The notes under the pieces were generated by a model. It was given only the letters and a program-made list of their open reading frames with translations, was not told where the DNA came from and made no database searches. 34,365 nt of DNA from contig JAJCYX010000397.1 of assembly GCA_029262715.1 (NCBI GenBank), positions 1 to 34,365 on the forward strand. Reading direction: 5' to 3'. The DNA is from Chloroflexota bacterium. Its GTDB lineage: Bacteria; Chloroflexota; Dehalococcoidia; Lucifugimonadales; Lucifugimonadaceae. Position numbers and translations under genes: made by a program. Of this stretch, positions 30,963 through 34,365 are shown in pieces (the stretch's first letter is position 1; the number at the start of each line of letters is the position of its first letter).

Positions 30963-31286
30963 ATGGAGAAGATGTGGCGGTGTGCGGTGTGTGCAGGTGA
31001 TAGCCGCTCCTACTCGAATGGAGTGCAGTGGGAGTTCGCGCCGGTGAAGCACTCGGAACGCCGCGTCCTGGCTCACCTGCTGGAGTTCCACGACATCTCG
31101 CCCCTTGACCTGAAGTCGGCCAGACTGGTCGAGAGCGACTACTCAGGTGGATTGAGCATCGGAAGCCGCGTACTAGCAATGTGGTCTCGCTCAGACGCGA
31201 CGGGAGACGATATGCACCGCTCCGGCAACTGGCTTAGCGATGTGGTGCGGCATCAACCGAAGCCGCAGGGTAGACCGCCGTATTGA
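30963..31286 (+). CDS. 107-residue protein with CxxC motif and PPY-type tail
   Basis: Starts MEKMWRCAVCAGDSRSYSNG and ends HQPKPQGRPPY-stop. No known family is recognised. The N-terminal third has a C-x2-C pair; the middle (VKHSERRVLAHLLEFHD) is a helix. The stretch 30984-31094 recurs at 34255-34365 with 32 identical residues in a row from Asp13 on, although six of those codons differ, so the plus-strand frame is under protein-level selection. An internal ATG at 31212, with GGGAG 5-6 nt before it, could also start a separate 24-residue peptide. The antisense frame is also open but shows amino-acid changes between copies. Confidence 0.6.
   Translation: MEKMWRCAVCAGDSRSYSNGVQWEFAPVKHSERRVLAHLLEFHDISPLDLKSARLVESDYSGGLSIGSRVLAMWSRSDATGDDMHRSGNWLSDVVRHQPKPQGRPPY
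31212..31286 (+). CDS. 24-residue PPY-tail peptide (alternative start in the 107-residue gene)
   Basis: From the ATG at 31212 the product is MHRSGNWLSDVVRHQ plus PKPQGRPPY, the same length as the peptide at 32083-32157 and aligned with it residue by residue. GGGAG lies 5-6 nt upstream. Either this is an internal start or the tail is just the end of the longer protein. Confidence 0.4.
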   Translation: MHRSGNWLSDVVRHQPKPQGRPPY

Positions 31287-31538
31287 CCTGCGCCCCGATG
31301 CCGAACGATTTGCTCGTACACCGCCGCCGTAGGATGAACGGGCATGACCAGTCCGAGTGAGTCGATGGCCGACGCCCTGACGACCGGGGCGGATGCAGGC
31401 GTTCGATGCCAACGAGTTCTCAGTCGTGACGACATCCCCGAACTCAACAGCATCAAAGCGCCCGCATCAGCCGCGAAAGGCTGGCCCTGATCTCCGCCCG
31501 GCGATTCTCAGCTGTGGCTGCCGGGTCAAAGGTCCTGA

Positions 31539-31907
31539 CTACTTTTTCGGGTTTCCAAGAAAGAAACGGTTCGGATTACACTCGTGGCCAGGCGATTCGC
31601 CCAGTATGTCCATCGCTTCCTGCGCGCTGACGCCCGCAAAGTTCTTTACGAGCACGAGGAACGTGCCGTATGACTGGGCTTGTGTCGGTTCTTCGGCTTC
31701 GATCAGGTCGTTCAAACCCGAGAACGAACAGATAGACGCCGCCCCGTCTCCGGTCCAGAAGCCATCAATGGGGGTGGTCCCACCTTCTGCGCCTCCCGGC
31801 CCGGGCGGTCCTTTCACCTCGCCAGCAGATGCCGTGGCTGATGTCACGTAACCGACAGCCAGCACCAGAGCAAGTGCGGCAAGCAGGGGAAGATAGATAC
31901 GCTTCAT
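31539..31907 (-). CDS. small secreted protein
   Basis: 122 residues with a Sec signal peptide: MKRIYLPLLAALALVLAVGY, cleavage probably after ATASA near residue 28. A Pro/Gly-rich linker (GPPGPGGAEGG) leads into a compact domain with two cysteines (ICSF and HEC) that could form a disulfide outside the cell. No family is recognised. AGGAGAG stands 5-6 nt before the ATG. It is the first of three minus-strand genes for exported proteins in this part of the window, each facing a plus-strand PPY-tail unit. Confidence 0.75.
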   Translation of the reverse strand: MKRIYLPLLAALALVLAVGYVTSATASAGEVKGPPGPGGAEGGTTPIDGFWTGDGAASICSFSGLNDLIEAEEPTQAQSYGTFLVLVKNFAGVSAQEAMDILGESPGHECNPNRFFLGNPKK

Positions 31908-32082
31908 GACTCTCTCCTATCGATATGACTTTGGTCATCGTGCCGGGAGCGAGCAGATTCTATGTCGCCGGTCCGGTATTGGGCAATGTATGAGGCTCTC
32001 GGCATTGACGTTGATAACTCCAGAATCTCTTTGCCCAGGATGGCCGCCAAGTAGACGTGTTCAACTTCCACTCTCTCTCACA

Positions 32083-32157
32083 ATGAACCCGGTCGGATAC
32101 TGGCTATGCGACGTTCCGAAGCACCAGCCGAAGCCGCAGGGTAGGCCGCCGTATTAG
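32083..32157 (+). CDS. 24-residue PPY-tail peptide
   Basis: MNPVGYWLCDVPKHQ followed by PKPQGRPPY-stop. The final 11 residues are identical to those ending at 31286, while three of the 11 codons differ at third positions (CAT/CAC, CAA/CAG, AGA/AGG) and the stop differs (TGA/TAG). The frame is open upstream to 31906 but that part has no protein-like features. No Shine-Dalgarno sequence is seen. Confidence 0.5.
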   Translation: MNPVGYWLCDVPKHQPKPQGRPPY

Positions 32158-32284
32158 TGGGCGGCAGGCACACGGAGCCGGTGCTGAGGGCGGTTGAAGT
32201 GGATACCTAATCTGCCATATGTGCAGGATGATGTTTCGGTTGTCACGAACTCATCAGAGCCAAGCACGACCCATAATCTCAAAT

Positions 32285-32482
32285 ATGCAGCAACACAACC
32301 GCACCGCCGGGGAGCATAGGTTCTCGACGGAACTTGAGTTTCTGGGTGAGACGCGTCAACTAAATGCTGAGTCCTTGAACAACCGCATTGAGGAGATGCG
32401 CGTGGCTTTGGATGATGCTGAGCGTTCTACACGCACTCTTCTGGCGTTAACACGATTGGCATTTCTCGAACTTGGTGAGTGA
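32285..32482 (+). CDS. small helical hypothetical protein
   Basis: 65 residues from the ATG at 32285 (the frame is open to 32219). The second half (NNRIEEMRVALDDAERSTRT) is a clear amphipathic, probably coiled-coil helix. No family is recognised. Its stop overlaps the GTG of a 16-residue PPY-tail peptide (GTGA), which suggests translational coupling between the two. Confidence 0.45.
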   Translation: MQQHNRTAGEHRFSTELEFLGETRQLNAESLNNRIEEMRVALDDAERSTRTLLALTRLAFLELGE

Positions 32483-32529
32483 ACAGAAACCTGCCGATAA
32501 ACCAGCCGCAGGGCAGGCCACCGTACTAG
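32479..32529 (+). CDS. 16-residue PPY-tail peptide coupled to the preceding gene
   Basis: Starts with GTG inside a GTGA overlap and reads MNRNLPINQPQGRPPY-stop. The last seven residues (QGRPPY preceded by P) equal those of the other tails, with different codons (GGC, CCA, TAC). Very short; called only because of the shared tail and the coupling geometry. Confidence 0.4.
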   Translation: MNRNLPINQPQGRPPY

Positions 32530-32532
32530 ACG

Positions 32533-32560
32533 CGCAAGACCCGCCGCACAGCGCGACGGG
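32533..32560 (-). terminator. hairpin downstream of the Hcp-like gene
   Basis: CCCGCCGC (32540-32547) pairs with GCGACGGG (32553-32560), one G-U type pair, five-base loop. It sits between the convergent 16-residue tail peptide and the Hcp-like gene; the flank GACGCGCAAGAC resembles the sequence at the terminator near 33383. Confidence 0.5.
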
Positions 32561-32591
32561 CCTAACTACCAAGAATCATGAAGATTCGAGA

Positions 32592-33212
32592 TTACTTCTC
32601 GCCTTTTTCGACCTTCCACGTCGTTTCGGCATTACCCTTCTTGTTGCCCTCTGAGTCGTATTCCGTGTAGGTGACCTTGTACTCCTCAAAGTTGTTGGCG
32701 ATGGTCACCGTCGGCGGGCCTTCGGTGGCAGTACCGCTCACTTCCCAACTCGTGATCTGCACGTTCTTAAGTTCGTACTTGAGGTACGTTGCCCTAGAAC
32801 CTCCGTAATTAGCGGTCTGCTCGATTTCCAGTTTTGGAATAACTTCGCCCATGTTGAGTTTTTCGAGCAACTTCACGGTCGATTTTTCATATTCCATTGT
32901 TAGGCGCATGTCCTCGACGATGACGCTGCCTCTTCGTCGAGACTGGCCCGTTGCTCCACCGCCGGGCTTGTTTGATCCCCAATCAATCGAAAGTATGTCA
33001 ATCCACTTGTCGTGGTTTGCGTCTTGGGATTCGCCATCGATCCCATCGTACTTGGCGAAATAGTTCTCTCCGCTTAGTGATGGCTGTGGCACTTCATCTG
33101 ATTGTGTTCGGGGTGCTGCTTCAACTGACGAGTTAAACGCAGCGGTCAAACCTATAGTGCTGACGGCAACTAAAACCATTACACCAATGGCAATCCTGAG
33201 ATGCCTGGGCAT
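32592..33212 (-). CDS. Hcp-like protein with a Sec signal peptide
   Basis: 206 residues. A signal peptide (about 1-33, hydrophobic core IGVMVLVAVSTIGLTAAF) precedes a domain with the plan of Hcp (T6SS_HCP): KYDGIDGESQDANHDKWIDI, SIDWGSNKPGGG, a variable basic loop, VEDMRLTMEYEKSTVKLLEK, YLKYELKNVQITSW and FEEYKVTYTEYDSEG. Classical Hcp has no signal peptide and forms the type VI tube in the cytoplasm; this version would be exported by Sec. No other type VI genes are in the window. It may form extracellular rings or tubes, or have another function. The start at 33212 is not preceded by a strong ribosome binding site, but the signal peptide begins there. Confidence 0.8.
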   Translation of the reverse strand: MPRHLRIAIGVMVLVAVSTIGLTAAFNSSVEAAPRTQSDEVPQPSLSGENYFAKYDGIDGESQDANHDKWIDILSIDWGSNKPGGGATGQSRRRGSVIVEDMRLTMEYEKSTVKLLEKLNMGEVIPKLEIEQTANYGGSRATYLKYELKNVQITSWEVSGTATEGPPTVTIANNFEEYKVTYTEYDSEGNKKGNAETTWKVEKGEK

Positions 33213-33337
33213 TTCCGTCCTCTTCGTAATTAGCCTGTTTCGTCATTGCATGCAGAGTAAGGGAAGACGTGGAGACTCACCGTTAAGAATCGGTGAATAG
33301 TAGTTTGAAAGAAGTGTGAAGTATTTATTGAACTGCG

Positions 33338-33373
33338 AACCGTCGGCCGAAACCGCAGGGTAGGCCGCTGTAA
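33338..33373 (+). pseudogene. decayed PPY-tail unit
   Basis: Reads NRRPKPQGRPL-stop in frame, with CTG in place of the second Pro-Tyr end and a stop codon (TGA) just upstream, so it can no longer be a peptide gene. The codons for PKPQGRP are preserved. It lies 73 bases from the end of the convergent secreted-protein gene. Confidence 0.45.
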
Positions 33374-33382
33374 TGAGACGCG

Positions 33383-33408
33383 AAAACCGCCCCGGTTAAA
33401 AACCGAGG
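33383..33408 (-). terminator. terminator of the small secreted-protein gene
   Basis: CCCCGGTT (33390-33397) pairs with AACCGAGG (33401-33408) around a three-base loop; on the minus strand it is followed within a few bases by TTTT (33383-33386). A good intrinsic terminator for the gene ending at 33447. Confidence 0.65.
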
Positions 33409-33446
33409 CAGCTTAACAATCATCGACTAATAGGGCTATCCATCGA

Positions 33447-33773
33447 CTAACCTGGCCAGATTGGTGAGAAGTCGGGATTGCCACCTGGTCCTGCATTAGG
33501 ATTGCCGGGACCTTCAGGGTTCAATGCGTTGGCATTGGCATGAACGCCCGCCTGGTTGTTCCCTGGCAGCAATGACGTTCCGGCAGGAGGCCCGATATCC
33601 TGGACGCCGTTGTCACCGTTGTGGTCATCGGCGTTAATGACTCCATCACCGACGATTGGGCACAAAAATGCCGTATCCACACCGTTGTCTGCGTCAGCCG
33701 ACGCCATCACGGTACCGCCAAGCATAGCTGCTGCGAATGCGGCAGCGACAATAAGTACTCGTAACTTGACCAT
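33447..33773 (-). CDS. small secreted Gly/Asn/Pro-rich protein
   Basis: 108 residues with a Sec signal peptide (hydrophobic core VLIVAAAFAAAMLGGTVM, cleavage after ASA near residue 26). The mature part, beginning DADNGVDTAFLCPIVGDGV, is low in charge and rich in Gly, Asn, Pro and Ala, with repeating N-P/P-G turns (NPEGPGNPNAGPGG). AGGAG precedes the ATG. It resembles a type of short exported protein that I associate with Chloroflexota, but I cannot name a family or function. It is the third minus-strand secreted gene of the cluster. Confidence 0.75.
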   Translation of the reverse strand: MVKLRVLIVAAAFAAAMLGGTVMASADADNGVDTAFLCPIVGDGVINADDHNGDNGVQDIGPPAGTSLLPGNNQAGVHANANALNPEGPGNPNAGPGGNPDFSPIWPG

Positions 33774-34008
33774 GGGCTACTCCTCTTGGTTGACCGCTCC
33801 GGATTTCAGAACGGTGTTTGCAGCACCATAGGACCAAATTGTTACAAATCTCTTACATACCGCAGGTTGCCTTCGCAATGCAGATGTCGGCGGGCACGAA
33901 CGTGAGCGGTAAGTGAGGAACGCTGCGAACTGATGGTTCCTCACAGATTCATCACGCCAAACTCCCTTGTCTCTCCTTGTGTCTCCTTGTGTCTCCTTGT
34001 GTCTGATT

Positions 34009-34365
34009 ATGTTGGATGGTTACAGGGATAAAAGAACTGGCTTAAAACCCAGTAACCTAAAAACCCTGGAAGTTGAGGACAAAAAAACCTCAACTAAAAG
34101 CTTCATCGGTGATTTACAACCACCAAACAAAGATGAAGTAAGAACAAGCATGCGACTTTCAGTTGGGGGCTTTTCGCGTCCGCATGACATAGAGACCGCG
34201 GTCCTGCTTCATCTGCGCAACCATCCCTCTCATGCGAGGGATGCTGGTGTGCAGGCGGTATGTGGAAGTGATTCCCGCTCCTACTCGAACGGAGTGCAAT
34301 GGGAGTTCGCGCCAGTGAAGCACTCGGAACGCCGCGTTCTGGCTCACTTGCTGGAGTTCCACGAC
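34009..34365 (+). CDS. partial protein sharing a module with the 107-residue protein
   Basis: An ATG at 34009 opens a frame that runs off the right edge without a stop (119 codons). The first 47 codons or so are AT-rich and Lys/Thr-rich (KRTGLKPSNLKTLEVEDKKT), the rest GC-rich. From codon 83 to the edge it matches residues 8-44 of the protein at 30963; 32 consecutive residues from Asp are identical although six codons differ. A nearer start at ATG 34150 is possible. No Shine-Dalgarno sequence. The C-terminus, and whether it carries a PPY tail, is beyond the window. Confidence 0.5.
   Translation, partial: MLDGYRDKRTGLKPSNLKTLEVEDKKTSTKSFIGDLQPPNKDEVRTSMRLSVGGFSRPHDIETAVLLHLRNHPSHARDAGVQAVCGSDSRSYSNGVQWEFAPVKHSERRVLAHLLEFHD

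Noticed and set aside
30900..31091. Antisense 63-codon frame with a counterpart at 34159-34362
   Set aside because: Between the two copies this frame has amino-acid changes (D/N, R/W, I/V) where the plus-strand frame has only silent ones, so the plus strand is coding.
34018..34095. Possible RNA pseudoknot (GGTTA/TAACC with CAGGG/CCCTG) and an AGTTGAGG/CCTCAACT hairpin
   Set aside because: The same bases lie inside an open frame that continues into the conserved module, and short AT-rich pairings like these arise by chance. Would need covariation in relatives.
12461..34365. Second copy of the tRNA-Arg 3' end (right attachment site)
   Set aside because: Looked for GGTTCGAATCCTGCC and shorter parts and found none. 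Short matches such as GGAATCGAACTGG at 20096 lie inside the repeat-protein gene and do not fold as a tRNA end.
1..34365. CRISPR array or toxin-antitoxin pair
   Set aside because: The only regularly spaced repeats are the coding 60-bp units without unique spacers. No recognisable toxin or antitoxin family was found.

Overview
The window is about 34 kb of moderately GC-rich chromosome. The class I fructose-bisphosphate aldolase, PknK-like giant kinases, CaiB and SDR enzymes, small secreted proteins and probable leaderless promoters (a TAnnnT box 8-9 nt before ATG) suggest a Chloroflexota bacterium, possibly of the Dehalococcoidia/SAR202 type. That assignment is an inference from gene content; no rRNA or marker gene is present.

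Positions 1-12121 look like ordinary chromosome. They carry the end of an ABC exporter operon (ATPase plus two permeases), an M20 amidohydrolase, a LON-substrate-binding-domain protein, a DUF402 protein with an in-frame stop near its end, divergent class I aldolase and class 1 FBPase genes (gluconeogenesis), a D-2-hydroxyacid dehydrogenase, an SDR dehydrogenase, an RDD membrane protein and a CoA-transferase. The gaps hold a dispersed intergenic repeat family, including a 347-bp MITE-like element with 27-bp terminal inverted repeats.

Positions 12385 to about 19300 are an integrative element. A tRNA-Arg(UCU) is followed by a tyrosine recombinase, several small unknown genes, an AEP-type primase, a P4/D5-type SF3 helicase and a DUF5681 protein. 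A zinc-ribbon gene after these is cut off by a dead IS3-family insertion. No structural phage genes and no right attachment site are visible, so this looks like a phage satellite or IME with a damaged right end.

Positions 19500-34365 are accessory. They hold a single-pass membrane protein with five nearly identical 20-residue repeats, an FHA plus winged-helix regulator, and two paralogous proteins of about 1275 residues each (Ser/Thr kinase, STAND-type ATPase, TPR). The paralogs match at both ends but differ in the TPR sensor region, and the second is translationally coupled to a DinB/MDMPI-like gene. Beyond them, three secreted-protein genes on the minus strand (one Hcp-like) alternate with plus-strand units ending in a recurring C-terminal peptide tail (HQPxPxGRPPY-stop). 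Part of one tail-bearing protein recurs at the right edge with almost only synonymous differences. The tail family and the FHA/twin-kinase locus are the best candidates for something undescribed.
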